This document shows positions 1-13,600 of a DNA stretch of 64,000 nucleotides, one piece after another. Numbering within the stretch: position 1 is the stretch's first letter; each line of letters begins with the position of its first letter. Origin of the DNA: Candidatus Phycosocius bacilliformis (GTDB lineage Bacteria; Pseudomonadota; Alphaproteobacteria; Caulobacterales; Aquidulcibacteraceae); assembly GCF_003112735.1 (NCBI RefSeq), contig NZ_BFBR01000008.1, forward strand, positions 62,001 to 126,000. The letters are read 5' to 3'. The notes beneath the pieces are model-generated. The model made no database searches and was not told the origin of the DNA. It worked only from the letters and a program-made list of their open reading frames with translations. The position numbers and the translations under genes are program-made.

Positions 1-1309
1 CGGTCAAGGCCAAACGATCGGTTGGCTTATAGGTCACTGACCCGAACAAAGCCCAAGAATCAGTATTTTGGGTTTGGCGGGCGTCAGTGAACACACCGGT
101 TGGCGAGAAGAAACCAAGCGAAAAGATCGACAAATCTTCTTGGAACACATAGGCCCCAACCTGCCAGCTCAAAGGACCGTCGCCATTGCTCGACAGACGC
201 AGTTCCTGGGTGACTTGTTCGTGGTCATTAATCCCGTCGGCGGTATCAGAGCTGAACGGAATGAAGCCAGGGCCGACGCCTGCAACACCACCATCAATGT
301 CGCCGCGGCCATAGAAATCCAAGGTCTCATAGCCGGTCACTGAGGTCAGGGTCACATTGCCAAAATCATAGACAACCCGGGCGGTTAGGCCCTTGGATTC
401 AAGTTTTTGATTATTGCCTTCGCCTTGATCATAGCTGATGCGATCGGCCTTGAAATTGCTGTTAAGGCCGCGCTGGCCGCGGGTGATGACATTGGCACGG
501 AAGATTTGTGAGGTGCCATCAAGCTTACGCGCATGGGCATTGAGCAAGATGTCCAGCTGGTCATTGGGCTGGAAGCGCAATTGAGCGCGAATGGCCCGAT
601 CATCAAACCCACCCAGATTTTTTTCTGCCAATGGCCCGGTATTGGTGATCCAGTCATCTTGCCCGGTCAGCATGGCCGAGACGCGGAACGAGACAGTGTC
701 GCTCAAAGCCCCGCCCAACGCGCCTTCAGCATCACGTCCACCGAACGAACGGAAACCACCTTTCAGATAGCCACCCGATTTGCCATTCGGCTTCACGCTG
801 TCGAACTTGACGATGCCGGCAGGGGTGTTGCGGCCAAACAATGTCCCTTGTGGACCCCGCAGCACTTCGATGCGCTCCACGTCAAATACGGGAAAGCCCT
901 TCAGCACTGGGTTTTCAAACACCACTTCGTCATAGATGAGAGAAACGGGCTGGGAGGCGTTCAGGTCGAAGTCCGAATTGCCAAGGCCGCGAATATAAAA
1001 GCGCGGGAAGGTGCGTCCGAATGAGCTTTCCACCACCAGCGAAGGGACCCGGCCGGAAAAGGCATTCATGTCTGCCCCGCCAGAGGTCAACGTGGTCAGC
1101 GCATCGCCGCGCACTGTGGTCAGCGAAGCAGGCACATCCTGGCTGCTTTCTTCTCTCTTCCGCGCGGTCACGATAACCGTTTCAATGCCAGTAGGTTCGT
1201 CGGAGGCAGCAGGCGCGTTTTGGGCTACTGCCAGACCGGGAGCAAAGGCAAACGTGCTAACTGCAAGGGCACTAACCGATGCCAAAGCGAGGTGACGGGT
1301 AAATTTCAT
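1..1309 (-). CDS. TonB-dependent receptor, N-terminal part (runs off window)
   Basis: Outer-membrane TonB-dependent receptor for energised uptake of an unidentified substrate. The minus-strand frame opens with ATG at 1309 and stays open to base 1, so the C-terminal barrel and stop lie outside. Residues 1-29 are a signal peptide with an AVA/Q cleavage site. A TonB-box-like stretch (IETVIVTARKREE) follows near residue 40, then a plug domain containing VERIEVLRGPQGTLFGRN, GIVKF and the GGR/GGA repeats usual in plugs. From about residue 190 there are alternating barrel strands. The VTARKREE-QDVP style places it with the sphingomonad/caulobacterial receptors often annotated as FyuA-like or sugar/aromatics receptors, but the substrate cannot be told. 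There is no neighbour on the left to help. Confidence 0.93.
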   Translation of the reverse strand, partial: MKFTRHLALASVSALAVSTFAFAPGLAVAQNAPAASDEPTGIETVIVTARKREESSQDVPASLTTVRGDALTTLTSGGADMNAFSGRVPSLVVESSFGRTFPRFYIRGLGNSDFDLNASQPVSLIYDEVVFENPVLKGFPVFDVERIEVLRGPQGTLFGRNTPAGIVKFDSVKPNGKSGGYLKGGFRSFGGRDAEGALGGALSDTVSFRVSAMLTGQDDWITNTGPLAEKNLGGFDDRAIRAQLRFQPNDQLDILLNAHARKLDGTSQIFRANVITRGQRGLNSNFKADRISYDQGEGNNQKLESKGLTARVVYDFGNVTLTSVTGYETLDFYGRGDIDGGVAGVGPGFIPFSSDTADGINDHEQVTQELRLSSNGDGPLSWQVGAYVFQEDLSIFSLGFFSPTGVFTDARQTQNTDSWALFGSVTYKPTDRLALT

Positions 1310-1708
1310 GTGAGGTCCATCCTGATTGCGATATCTGCAATCCGTTCTCGCGTCCCAGACGGACCGAAGTGGTCGGGGAAGAATCTGACACGCCGAACTG
1401 CTGATGGACGCGCTGGCTAGCCGCTGTAGGCGGATGAATCTACCTCAGGTCCGTCGATTTCTGTGACTGGGGCAACCTTACTTGCGTTGTGTTGCGTTGA
1501 TGCAACAATTTGGCGACGGTTTGATGGCGGTTGGCAGACTGACCAAGAATTGAGTCTCTCTGGAGCCTTGCATACAGGTCTTGTCGTAGGCAGCGCGTTC
1601 AGTAAGCATCTGACTTGTTTCACCTGCCCCCCTTGCGTCAATCGGGGTGATCGGGCATATGCGGCGGTCCGCGCCCAAGGTGTAACGCCTTCGGGCGCGG
1701 CGCGCTTT
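1310..1708. other. Intergenic region between receptor and tRNA-Trp
   Basis: About 400 bases without a convincing gene. It must contain the divergent promoters of the receptor (minus) and of tRNA-Trp/secE (plus). Two structures are visible. One is an inverted repeat TGTTGC-N6-GCAACA at 1490-1507, a possible operator for the receptor. The other is a G+C-rich hairpin at 1671-1698 (GCGCCCAAG pairing with CTTCGGGCGC, one bulged C) just ahead of the tRNA. Short frames here have no recognisable content. Confidence 0.6.
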
Positions 1709-1784
1709 AGGGGTTTAGCTCAGCTGGTAGAGCATCGGTCTCCAAAACCGAGGGTCGTGGGTTCGAGTCCCTCAGCCCCTGCCA
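1709..1784 (+). tRNA. tRNA-Trp (anticodon CCA)
   Basis: A complete cloverleaf can be drawn. The acceptor stem AGGGGTT pairs with AGCCCCT (one G-T), the D arm carries AGCTGGTAGAGC, the anticodon loop CTCCAAA holds CCA, and the T arm has GGTTCGAGTCC. The gene ends in an encoded GCCA, that is, discriminator G followed by CCA. Position immediately upstream of secE is the usual alphaproteobacterial arrangement. Confidence 0.97.
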
Positions 1785-1886
1785 GGCGCGGCAGACAAGG
1801 TTTATCATGGCGGCCTGGCCGCTCAACCGATTGAAAGACAGGACAAGAGGCAGGGGGCGAGGCCCGTCTGCATCTGAAACAAGACG

Positions 1887-2135
1887 ATGGCACAAGCACC
1901 TACAACACCGACGCCGGCCCCCAAGCCAGCCGCCAAGAAGACGGGCCTGATCCAGTACTTCAAGGAAGTGCGGTCCGAAGTGCGCAAGATCTCCTGGGCC
2001 TCGCGCAATGAGACCCTGGTTTCGACCATCTTCGTCTTCATCATGGTTGTGATTGCCGCAATCTTCTTTTTCTTGGTCGACATGATCCTGCGTTGGGGTG
2101 TCGGTCTCATTCTCGGCATTGGCGGGGGACAATAA
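1887..2135 (+). CDS. secE: Preprotein translocase subunit SecE
   Basis: Small single-pass subunit that clamps SecY in the SecYEG channel of the inner membrane. The 82-residue protein has a Pro/Ala-rich start, the conserved amphipathic helix with YFKEVRSEVRKISW at about residues 24-37, and one transmembrane segment at about 43-66 ending in a short glycine-rich tail. This is the one-TM form normal outside Enterobacteria. It follows tRNA-Trp by about 100 bases and its stop abuts the nusG start, so the two are probably cotranscribed and translationally coupled. Confidence 0.97.
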   Translation: MAQAPTTPTPAPKPAAKKTGLIQYFKEVRSEVRKISWASRNETLVSTIFVFIMVVIAAIFFFLVDMILRWGVGLILGIGGGQ

Positions 2136-2136
2136 G

Positions 2137-2676
2137 TTGAGCGCCAAATGGTACATCGTGCACGCCTACTCGAACTTCGAGAAGAAGGTGGCAGAGCAAA
2201 TCAAGGAAACCGCTGCCCAGAAAGGCTTGGCCGAAAAGGTCGAGCAGGTATTGGTTCCCTCTGAAGAAGTCACCGAGACGGTGCGCGGGCGCAAGCGCGT
2301 GAGTGAGCGTCGCTTCTTCCCCGGCTATGTGCTGGTGAAAATGGAATTGGATGATTCCACCTATCACTTGGTCAAAGACACCCCGAAGGTGACTGGCTTC
2401 CTCGGCGCTGATGCCGGCAAGCGGCCAACCCCGGTGTCAGAGCGCGAAGTTCAGCGCATCCTGGGTGTGGTGGAAGATGGGGCCGAGCGTCCCAAGCAAG
2501 TTGTTTCGTTCGATCTGGGCGAGAAGGTACGGGTCATGGATGGTCCGTTTGCTTCCTTCGAAGGCCATGTCGAAGAAGTGGATGAGGCCCGTCAGCGCCT
2601 CAAAGTCGCAGTGTCAATCTTCGGCCGGTCAACTCCGGTCGAACTTGAATATGGGCAAGTCGAAAAGCTCAGCTGA
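2137..2676 (+). CDS. nusG: Transcription termination/antitermination protein NusG
   Basis: NusG binds RNA polymerase and links it to Rho or to the ribosome. The NGN domain spans residues 1 to about 115 (WYIVHAYSNFEKKV, FFPGYVLVKM, TPKVTGFLG) and the KOW domain about 125-160 (VRVMDGPFASFEGHVEEVD). I start at the TTG at 2137, one base after the secE stop, because the protein then begins (M)SAKWYIVHAYS as in relatives, and GGCGGGGG at 2121-2128 gives a Shine-Dalgarno. An upstream ATG at 2098 would add 13 residues inside secE and is less likely. The resulting 179 aa is the usual family length. Confidence 0.96.
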   Translation: MSAKWYIVHAYSNFEKKVAEQIKETAAQKGLAEKVEQVLVPSEEVTETVRGRKRVSERRFFPGYVLVKMELDDSTYHLVKDTPKVTGFLGADAGKRPTPVSEREVQRILGVVEDGAERPKQVVSFDLGEKVRVMDGPFASFEGHVEEVDEARQRLKVAVSIFGRSTPVELEYGQVEKLS

Positions 2677-2814
2677 TCGATTGCTCATGAGATGTGGGAG
2701 GTTGGCACAAATAAGCCAGTGCCGCCGCACCACGTAACCCTCGACTGCCCGGCGTGTCCGGTGTGGTCATAAACCCCGGCCAGCCATCAGGTTTTGGCCA
2801 GAAGGAGTGGGACT

Positions 2815-3243
2815 ATGGCGAAGAAGATTCTCGGGCAGATCAAGCTCGAGGTGATGGCAGGCGAGGCGAAACCCGCCCCCCCCATCGGCCCGGCGCTGGG
2901 TCAGCGCGGTTTGAACATCATGGAATTCTGCAAAGGCTTTAATGCCAAGACGCAGGACATGGAAAAGGGCACCCCTTGCCCGACCGTGATCACCTATTAT
3001 CAGGACAAGAGCTTCACCTTCGAGATCAAGACGCCTCCTGCGTCGCACTATCTCAAGAAGGCAGCCGGTCTGTCGAAAGGCTCGCTGAAGCCAGGCCGTG
3101 ACCGGGCTGGTTCGGTGACCATGGCCCAGTGCCGCGAGATCGCTGAAAAGAAGATGAAAGACCTCAATGCCATGGATTTGGATGCCGCGACCAAGATCAT
3201 CGCCGGCTCTGCGCGTTCCATGGGCCTGGAAGTGGTGGGATAA
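2815..3243 (+). CDS. rplK: 50S ribosomal protein L11
   Basis: L11 binds 23S rRNA at the GTPase-associated centre together with L10-L7/L12. The 142-aa protein begins [18 protein letters not shown] and has [19 protein letters not shown], the L11 signature, in its N-terminal domain, then the RNA-binding C-terminal domain (about 75-142). The ATG at 2815 is chosen because AGAAGGAG at 2800-2807 is well spaced; a TTG at 2794 would add seven atypical residues. The rplA start follows two bases after the stop, as in the classical L11 operon. Confidence 0.98.
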   Translation: MAKKILGQIKLEVMAGEAKPAPPIGPALGQRGLNIMEFCKGFNAKTQDMEKGTPCPTVITYYQDKSFTFEIKTPPASHYLKKAAGLSKGSLKPGRDRAGSVTMAQCREIAEKKMKDLNAMDLDAATKIIAGSARSMGLEVVG

Positions 3244-3245
3244 TC

Positions 3246-3950
3246 ATGGCTAAAGTTGGAAAACGGCTGGCAGCCGCCCGTGCAGGTGTGAGCGCTGAAA
3301 AGCTCTATAGCCTCGAAGAGGCCGTCGCGATTGTGAAGGCCAATGCCAAGGCTAAGTTTGATGAAGGCGTGGACATCGCCGTCAATCTTGGTGTTGAACC
3401 TAAATATGCCGACCAAATGGTGCGCGGCGTGTGCAACCTGCCCCATGGCTCGGGTCGTTCGGTTCGCGTGGCAGTGTTCGCCCGCGGTGCAAAGGCTGAT
3501 GAAGCCCGCGCAGCTGGCGCTGAAATCGTGGGTGCGGAAGACCTGCTTGAAGAAGTGCAGGGCGGCCGCATGGACTTTGACCGCGTGATCGCCACTCCAG
3601 ACATGATGGCTCTGGTCGGTCGTTTGGGTAAGGTTTTGGGCCCGCGTGGCCTGATGCCAAACCCAAAGGTTGGCACCGTGACAATGGATGTGAAGAAGGC
3701 CGTGGAAGATTCCAAAGGCGGGGCTGTTGAGTTCCGCGTGGAAAAGGCCGGTATCGTGCATGCAGGCATTGGCAAGGCAAGCTTCACCGAAGCGGCTTTG
3801 GCTGAAAATGCGCGTGCGCTGGTTGACGCTCTGGTCAAGGCCAAGCCAACCGGGGCTAAGGGCACTTATGTGCGCCGTGTGTCGATGTCCTCGACCATGG
3901 GCCCTGGCGTGAAGGTCGACACGGCGTCGGCAACCAACGCCCCAGCCTAA
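3246..3950 (+). CDS. rplA: 50S ribosomal protein L1
   Basis: L1 forms the mobile L1 stalk at the tRNA exit site and in many bacteria represses its own operon. The 234-aa product contains the signature region [20 protein letters not shown] at about residues 122-141, the lysine-rich N-terminus, and the usual closing [17 protein letters not shown]. It lies two bases after rplK, so the two form one translational unit. The following 340 bases are non-coding and separate it from rplJ. Confidence 0.98.
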   Translation: MAKVGKRLAAARAGVSAEKLYSLEEAVAIVKANAKAKFDEGVDIAVNLGVEPKYADQMVRGVCNLPHGSGRSVRVAVFARGAKADEARAAGAEIVGAEDLLEEVQGGRMDFDRVIATPDMMALVGRLGKVLGPRGLMPNPKVGTVTMDVKKAVEDSKGGAVEFRVEKAGIVHAGIGKASFTEAALAENARALVDALVKAKPTGAKGTYVRRVSMSSTMGPGVKVDTASATNAPA

Positions 3951-4025
3951 AGGCTGATGACCGATTTTTGGCGGGTGGATGATCAATCTGCCCGCTGACC
4001 CAATTCAACCGGGGGCAACCCCGCG

Positions 4026-4286
4026 CGAATGCCCGGCGGCAGAAAATCTAATGCCGGGCAACCTGTCCGAGATCATGGACGCCCTTAAAGGTCTAACCAC
4101 CAAGGGCTTAATCAGGAGGGGAACCTCCAGGTCCACGTTAGACGGGAGCGAGTGTTACTGATGAGAGGTTTGGCAACAAACGGATCAGAGGTCCTTCGTC
4201 CCCGGGCAGGCCTGTCACCACCCGATCCTCGGGAGGTGGCAGTCACCGATCGGTGGGATGGTCCCATCGATCAAACCTGAGGAGAC
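4026..4286 (+). promoter_or_regulatory. Putative rplJ (L10) leader RNA
   Basis: The untranslated space before rplJ is long and structured. It includes a perfect 8-bp stem (TGCCCGGC 4030-4037 with GCCGGGCA 4053-4060, 15-nt loop), a purine-rich stretch around 4105-4135 (CAGGAGGGGAACCTCC) and a short GGGATGGTCCC hairpin near 4256-4266. In bacteria the L10-(L7/L12) complex binds a leader at this position to repress rplJL translation. The assignment rests on position and folding potential; I could not match it to a covariance model, so the exact limits are approximate. Confidence 0.5.
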
Positions 4287-4290
4287 CGCG

Positions 4291-4806
4291 ATGGATCGGA
4301 CCGAAAAGGCCGAAGTCGTCGAGACACTGAAAAGCGTCTTTAACGCGAATTCCGTGGTGGTGTTTGCGCACTACACCGGCATGACCGTCGCGGAATTGAC
4401 GGACCTCCGCATCAAGGCTTCGGCCGTTGGTGCGGGCGTGAAGGTGGTGAAGAACCGCCTCGCGAGGCTGGCTCTTGAAGGGCATCCGGGCGAAGGCGCC
4501 CATGTGCTTCTGAAAGGCCCGACTGCTGTTGCATATTCGGAAGACCCAACGGTCGCACCGAAGCTGATGGCAGATTTCGCCAAGTCGAACGACAAGCTCG
4601 TTCTGACTGGGGGCTTCATGGGCGGAACAGTGCTGGACGCCAATGGCGTCAAGTCGCTGGCTACCTTGCCGTCGTTGGACGAGCTGCGTGCAAAACTTAT
4701 CGGCGTTATTCAGGCACCTGCCCAGAAGATCGCTGCTGTGGTTCAAACGCCTGCCGGCCAGCTGGCCCGCGTTCTCAAGGCTTATGCCGACAAGAACGCC
4801 GCGTGA
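4291..4806 (+). CDS. rplJ: 50S ribosomal protein L10
   Basis: L10 anchors L7/L12 dimers in the ribosomal stalk. The 171-aa protein starts [14 protein letters not shown], shows the N-terminal rRNA-binding domain with [11 protein letters not shown] near residue 50, and ends with the long helix that binds L7/L12 (about 130-171, [20 protein letters not shown]). The ATG at 4291 has TGAGGAG at 4278-4284; an upstream start at 4258 inside the leader hairpin is rejected. rplL follows after 54 bases. Confidence 0.97.
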   Translation: MDRTEKAEVVETLKSVFNANSVVVFAHYTGMTVAELTDLRIKASAVGAGVKVVKNRLARLALEGHPGEGAHVLLKGPTAVAYSEDPTVAPKLMADFAKSNDKLVLTGGFMGGTVLDANGVKSLATLPSLDELRAKLIGVIQAPAQKIAAVVQTPAGQLARVLKAYADKNAA

Positions 4807-4860
4807 TGTTCGTCGTCCGCGATTCGTACACAACCTATATCCAAGTCAGGAAACACGAAA

Positions 4861-5241
4861 ATGTCTAAACTCGAAAAGTTGGTCGAAGACCTGTCCGCAC
4901 TGACCGTTCTGGAAGCTGCTGACCTCGCAAAGTTGCTGGAAGAAAAGTGGGGCGTGACCGCTGCTGCTCCTGTGGCTGTTGCTGTGGCTGCTGGCGGCGC
5001 TGCTGCTCCTGCAGAAGCTGCTGAAGAGCAAACCGAATTCACCGTGATCCTCGCCTCGTTCGGCGACAAGAAGATCGAAGTGATCAAGGAAGTCCGTGGC
5101 ATCACCGGTCTCGGCCTGAAGGAAGCCAAGGACCTGGTCGAAGCTGCTCCAAAGCCCGTCAAGGAAGGCGTGTCGAAGGACGAAGCCAACAAGATGAAGG
5201 CTCAGCTGGAAGCAGCTGGTGCAAAGGTCGAACTGAAGTAA
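4861..5241 (+). CDS. rplL: 50S ribosomal protein L7/L12
   Basis: Acidic stalk protein that recruits translational GTPases. The 126-aa chain has the N-terminal dimerisation domain (about 1-33), an alanine/glycine hinge (about 37-58) and the globular C-terminal domain with [20 protein letters not shown] and [16 protein letters not shown]. The Shine-Dalgarno AGTCAGGAAA precedes the ATG. Strong codon preference (GCT for Ala in the hinge) fits very high expression. A Rho-independent terminator follows within 30 bases. Confidence 0.98.
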   Translation: MSKLEKLVEDLSALTVLEAADLAKLLEEKWGVTAAAPVAVAVAAGGAAAPAEAAEEQTEFTVILASFGDKKIEVIKEVRGITGLGLKEAKDLVEAAPKPVKEGVSKDEANKMKAQLEAAGAKVELK

Positions 5242-5269
5242 GATTCAGTTTTCCTTTTCTGGAAAAAGG

Positions 5270-5304
5270 CGGGCATCTCCTTACTGGAGGTGCCCGTTTT
5301 GTTT
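5270..5304 (+). terminator. Rho-independent terminator after rplL
   Basis: Stem CGGGCATCTCC (5270-5280) pairs with GGAGGTGCCCG (5286-5296) with one G-T pair, loop TTACT, then TTTTGTTT. It probably terminates or attenuates the L10 operon before rpoB, allowing excess L7/L12 over RNA polymerase. Confidence 0.85.
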
Positions 5305-5408
5305 ATGGTCGGATGAATACTTGAATCTTGTGGTAACCAATCATTTTGACTTGATGCATTAATCTGAAGCATGTTTCTGGCCTTGCAGGCTCAAGTTGTG
5401 AGTTTTCT

Positions 5409-6215
5409 GTGTTTATCTTGCACGCCTCTAATCCCGTCATGACGCTGCTTCTGGCCTTTTCGACCGTGGTAGGCAGTGTAGCTGCGGGGGCCAGCTATCG
5501 TTTCGGCCTCCCTCGATCAGATTCCCCCGCCATGCGCTGGGTTGGCTTGTTAGCGTTGGCATCCATCTGGCTGGTGTTTATCCCGATCAATGTGTGGAGC
5601 ATTCTGGTTCACCAACCGGTGGTTTGGCTGGTTGGTTCAGAGACAATTGACGGTGGATTGGCCGAGAATTTGACCATCATCTTCTATGGTTCTGCCATTG
5701 TTTGCGCGCTGCTTAACTTACGAAGCCCTGCGCGCCTTTTTGGCGCGAAGTCCGCTCCACTCTGGCGGATCATCCTGATGTTGGTGGTATTGGGCTCCAT
5801 CATTATGATTGGAGAAGAGGTGAGTTGGGGGCAGCATTGGTTGGGCTTTGCCACACCAGATCAACTCAACAAAATCAATCTTCAGCATGAAGCCAATGTC
5901 CATAATCTGGTCTCGCCACGCCTTTATGATGAAATCTACCAGGCTTTAGGGTGGGGGCTGATTTTGGGGCCCGTTTGGGCGCAGTTTTGGGCCGGTCGAT
6001 GGCAGATTTTCTCAGTTGTGCGTTGTCTGCAAGCCTGTTTTGCTAGTCCGGTTACCTACGGTCTGATGGTAAGTGCGGGGATATTGTTGCAACACGAAGC
6101 CTTTGAAGAATTGTCTGAAATGGTCCTAGCCATGTCCGTTTTTCAGATTCTACTGATGCTCTTGTCCCGCAGTCCTCCGGCCAAGGGATGGACTGAGCCA
6201 GAGTGTCCGGCATAA
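5409..6215 (+). CDS. Polytopic membrane protein of unknown function, between rplL and rpoB
   Basis: I do not recognise an experimentally named family. The 268-aa protein has about seven hydrophobic segments (roughly residues 10-29, 42-65, 88-106, 117-137, 176-195, 212-230 and 235-250). Between segments 4 and 5 is the conserved-looking stretch GEEVSWGQHWLGF...NLQHEANVHN; the same EE-SWGQ and N-QHE-NLHN pattern occurs in uncharacterised bacterial membrane proteins, often near glycosyltransferases. A second acidic/His cluster, QHEAFEELSEM, lies near residue 225. The clustered Glu/His residues could bind metal or form a catalytic centre; that is inference. The start is GTG at 5409; ATG at 5439 is an alternative, and neither has a good Shine-Dalgarno. 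It follows the rplL terminator, so it likely has its own promoter. Confidence 0.75.
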   Translation: MFILHASNPVMTLLLAFSTVVGSVAAGASYRFGLPRSDSPAMRWVGLLALASIWLVFIPINVWSILVHQPVVWLVGSETIDGGLAENLTIIFYGSAIVCALLNLRSPARLFGAKSAPLWRIILMLVVLGSIIMIGEEVSWGQHWLGFATPDQLNKINLQHEANVHNLVSPRLYDEIYQALGWGLILGPVWAQFWAGRWQIFSVVRCLQACFASPVTYGLMVSAGILLQHEAFEELSEMVLAMSVFQILLMLLSRSPPAKGWTEPECPA

Positions 6216-6299
6216 ATCTGCTGTGAAGACTGCCCGATCCCTCTTTACTTGTCGGGCAACCTAACGCATACGCACCGCGCACCCTCATGATTCTACGCT

Positions 6300-6331
6300 G
6301 CGGTCCCACGCGCCTGCGGGACCGTTTATTG
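6300..6331 (+). promoter_or_regulatory. Stem-loop upstream of rpoB (possible attenuator)
   Basis: CGGTCCC (6301-6307) pairs perfectly with GGGACCG (6318-6324), followed by TTTATT. It could be a weak terminator for the preceding membrane protein or an attenuator in the rpoB leader. Another 7-bp stem (TGCCCGA 6231-6237 with TCGGGCA 6252-6258) lies upstream without a T-run. Confidence 0.35.
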
Positions 6332-6429
6332 CGTTTGAGGGGGGCTTTTTCCCGAGCAGGCAATCATTCGGCAGCCTGCGCGCCCAGCCCCCGCTGGATG
6401 ATCGCGCGGCCCACTAGAAGGGAAGAGCG

Positions 6430-10563
<4,134 letters not shown>

Positions 10564-10640
10564 TCCACATTCGATTGAGTTGCGGGGCGTGACGACACGC
10601 TCCGCTTGGTTCTCGTCATGAGAACGGGAGACTGGGTTCT

Positions 10641-13600
10641 ATGAATCAAGACGTGATGAATATCTTTGGCCCCCAGGCCATTGCCCCACAATTCGACAAT
10701 ATCCGCATTGCGCTGGCCAGCCCTGATCAGATCAAGGCTTGGTCCTATGGCGAAGTGAAAAAGCCTGAGACCATCAATTATCGGACCTTCAAGCCAGAGC
10801 GCGACGGTCTGTTCTGTGCGCGCATCTTTGGACCAATCAAGGACTATGAGTGCTTGTGCGGCAAGTATAAGCGCATCAAATATAAGGGCGTCACCTGTGA
10901 AAAGTGCGGTGTGGAAGTCACCCTGCAACGCGTCCGGCGCGAGCGCATGGGCCATATCGAACTGGCAGCCCCTGTTGCCCATATTTGGTTCCTGAAGTCC
11001 TTGCCATCGCGCATCGCGCTGATGCTCGACATGGCGTTGAAGGACGTTGAAAAGGTCCTGTATTTCGAGCGTCACATCGTGATCGAGCCTGGCATCACGC
11101 CCTTCACAGAGCGTCAGCTGATCGATGAGAACGAGCTTTATGAAGCCCAAGACACCTATGGCGAAGATAGCTTCACGGTGGGCATTGGGGCAGAAGCCGT
11201 GCGCACCATGCTGGAAGCCATCGATCTGGAAGAGACTGCCAAGCAGATCCGCATCGAAATTTCAGAATGCACCACAGAACTTAAGCCCAAGAAGCTGGCC
11301 AAGCGGCTGAAGCTGATCGAGGCCTTCATCAATTCGGGCAATCGTCCTGAATGGATGATCATGACCAATATTCCGGTTATCCCGCCCGAACTGCGCCCAT
11401 TGGTGCCGCTTGATGGCGGCCGGTTTGCAACCTCGGACCTCAACGACCTCTATCGTCGGGTGATCAACCGCAACAACCGCTTGAAGCGCCTGATCGAACT
11501 GCGTGCGCCAGACATCATCGTGCGCAACGAAAAGCGCATGTTGCAAGAATCCGTCGACGCTTTGTTCGATAACGGCCGTCGCGGTCGCGTCATTACCGGT
11601 GCCAACAAGCGTCCGCTGAAGTCCTTGGCCGACATGTTGAAGGGCAAGCAAGGTCGCTTCCGTCAGAACTTGCTCGGTAAGCGCGTCGACTATTCGGGCC
11701 GTTCGGTGATCACCGTGGGTCCAGAATTGAAGCTGCATGAGTGCGGTCTGCCCAAGAAGATGGCTTTGGAATTGTTCAAGCCCTTCATCTATCAGCGTTT
11801 GGACGCAAAGGGCCTGTCCAGCACGGTGAAGCAATCCAAGAAGCTCGTGGAGAAAGAGCGTCCTGAAGTGTGGGACATTCTCGATGAAGTCATTCGCGAG
11901 CATCCTGTGATGCTGAACCGCGCGCCGACCTTGCACCGCTTGGGCATCCAAGCCTTTGAACCAAAGCTGATCGAAGGCAAGGCCATCCAGCTGCACCCGC
12001 TGGTCTGTACCGCTTTCAACGCCGACTTTGACGGCGACCAAATGGCTGTGCACGTGCCATTGTCCATCGAGGCCCAGCTTGAAGCGCGCGTCTTGATGAT
12101 GTCGACCAACAACATCTTGAGCCCTGCCAGCGGCAAGCCGATCATCGTGCCGAGCCAGGACATTGTTCTGGGTCTTTACTTCTTGTCGATTGAACGCGAT
12201 GGCGAAGTCGGCGAGGGCAAGGCCTTCCGCGATCTGGGCGAAATCGAAGCCGCCCTTGATGCTGGCGTCGTCACCCTGCACACCAAGATCAAGGCCCGCT
12301 ATGTTGGCGTGGATGATGAGGGCAAGTCTGTGACCCGCACCATCAACACCACGCCAGGCCGCTTCATGATTGCCGACTTGTTGCCGCGTCACCCCAAAGT
12401 GCCGCCTACCATCGTCAATCAGCTGATGACCAAGAAGGAAGTCTCCAACATCATCGACCAAGTCTACCGCTTCTGCGGCCAGAAGGCGACGGTGATCTTT
12501 GCAGACCGCATGATGCAATTGGGCTTCAAGGAAGCTTGCAAGGCCGGCATTTCCTTCGGCATGGCCGACATGGTGGTGCCACCTGAGAAGGAAGCCATGG
12601 TGGAGGCCACCCGCACCAGCGTGGAAGAATATGAGCAACAATATTCTGACGGTCTGATCACCAAGGGCGAGAAGTACAACAAGGTGGTGGACGCCTGGTC
12701 GAAATGTACCGACCGGGTTGCCGACGCCATGATGGAAGAAGTCTCCAAGCTGCGTCCTGGCCGTGATGGCAAGACCTTGGAGATGAACTCCGTTTACATG
12801 ATGGCCCACTCCGGTGCGCGGGGTTCGAAGAACCAGATGAAGCAGCTCGCCGGGATGCGCGGTCTGATGGCCAAGCCATCGGGTGAAATCATCGAGACGC
12901 CGATCATTTCCAACTTCAAGGAAGGTCTGACGGTTCAGGAATACTTCAACTCCACCCACGGTGCGCGTAAAGGTTTGGCCGATACCGCATTGAAGACCGC
13001 CAACTCGGGCTATCTGACCCGCCGTTTGGTGGACGTGGCGCAGGACTGCATCATCACCGAAGAAGATTGCGGAACATCGCTGGGTATCGAGCTGCGGGCC
13101 GTTACCGAAGGGGCTGAAGTCATCGTGTCGCTGGAACAGCGCATTCTGGGCCGCACGCTGGCCCAAGATGCGGTTGACCCGCAAACCGGTGAAGTCCTTT
13201 ATCCACAAGACACTTATGTGGATGAAGACATTGCCATTGCCATTGAGAAGGCTGGCGTTCAGGCCATTAAAGTGCGCTCGCCACTGACCTGTGAAACCCG
13301 CAACGGGGTGTGCGCAACCTGCTATGGCCGCGACCTGGCCCGCGGGACCCGCGTCAATCATGGCGAAGCGGTGGGCGTCATCGCGGCCCAGTCGATTGGT
13401 GAACCCGGGACACAGCTCACCATGCGGACCTTCCACATTGGTGGGGCCGCGCAGGTGGCCGATACGAGCTTCATGGAAGCTGGCCTCGATGGGGAAGTGC
13501 GCTTCATCAACCGCGCCACCGTCAAGCGCGACGATGGCGATCTGGTCTGCTTGAGCCGCAACATGGTGATTGCCGTCTATGATTCAGAAGGCAAGGAGCG

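Noticed and set aside
68-1295. Plus-strand frames across the left edge
   Set aside because: They are shadows of the minus-strand TonB receptor, which shows signal peptide, TonB box and plug in the same DNA.
1671-1698. Hairpin before tRNA-Trp as a terminator
   Set aside because: G+C-rich stem but no T-run; it ends only 10 bases before the tRNA and nothing on the plus strand needs terminating there.
3048-3986. 312-aa minus-strand frame opposite rplK/rplA
   Set aside because: Shadow of two certain ribosomal protein genes.
11262-13436. 724-aa minus-strand open frame opposite rpoC
   Set aside because: Same effect as over rpoB; sequence is His/Gly-rich nonsense with no motif or Shine-Dalgarno.
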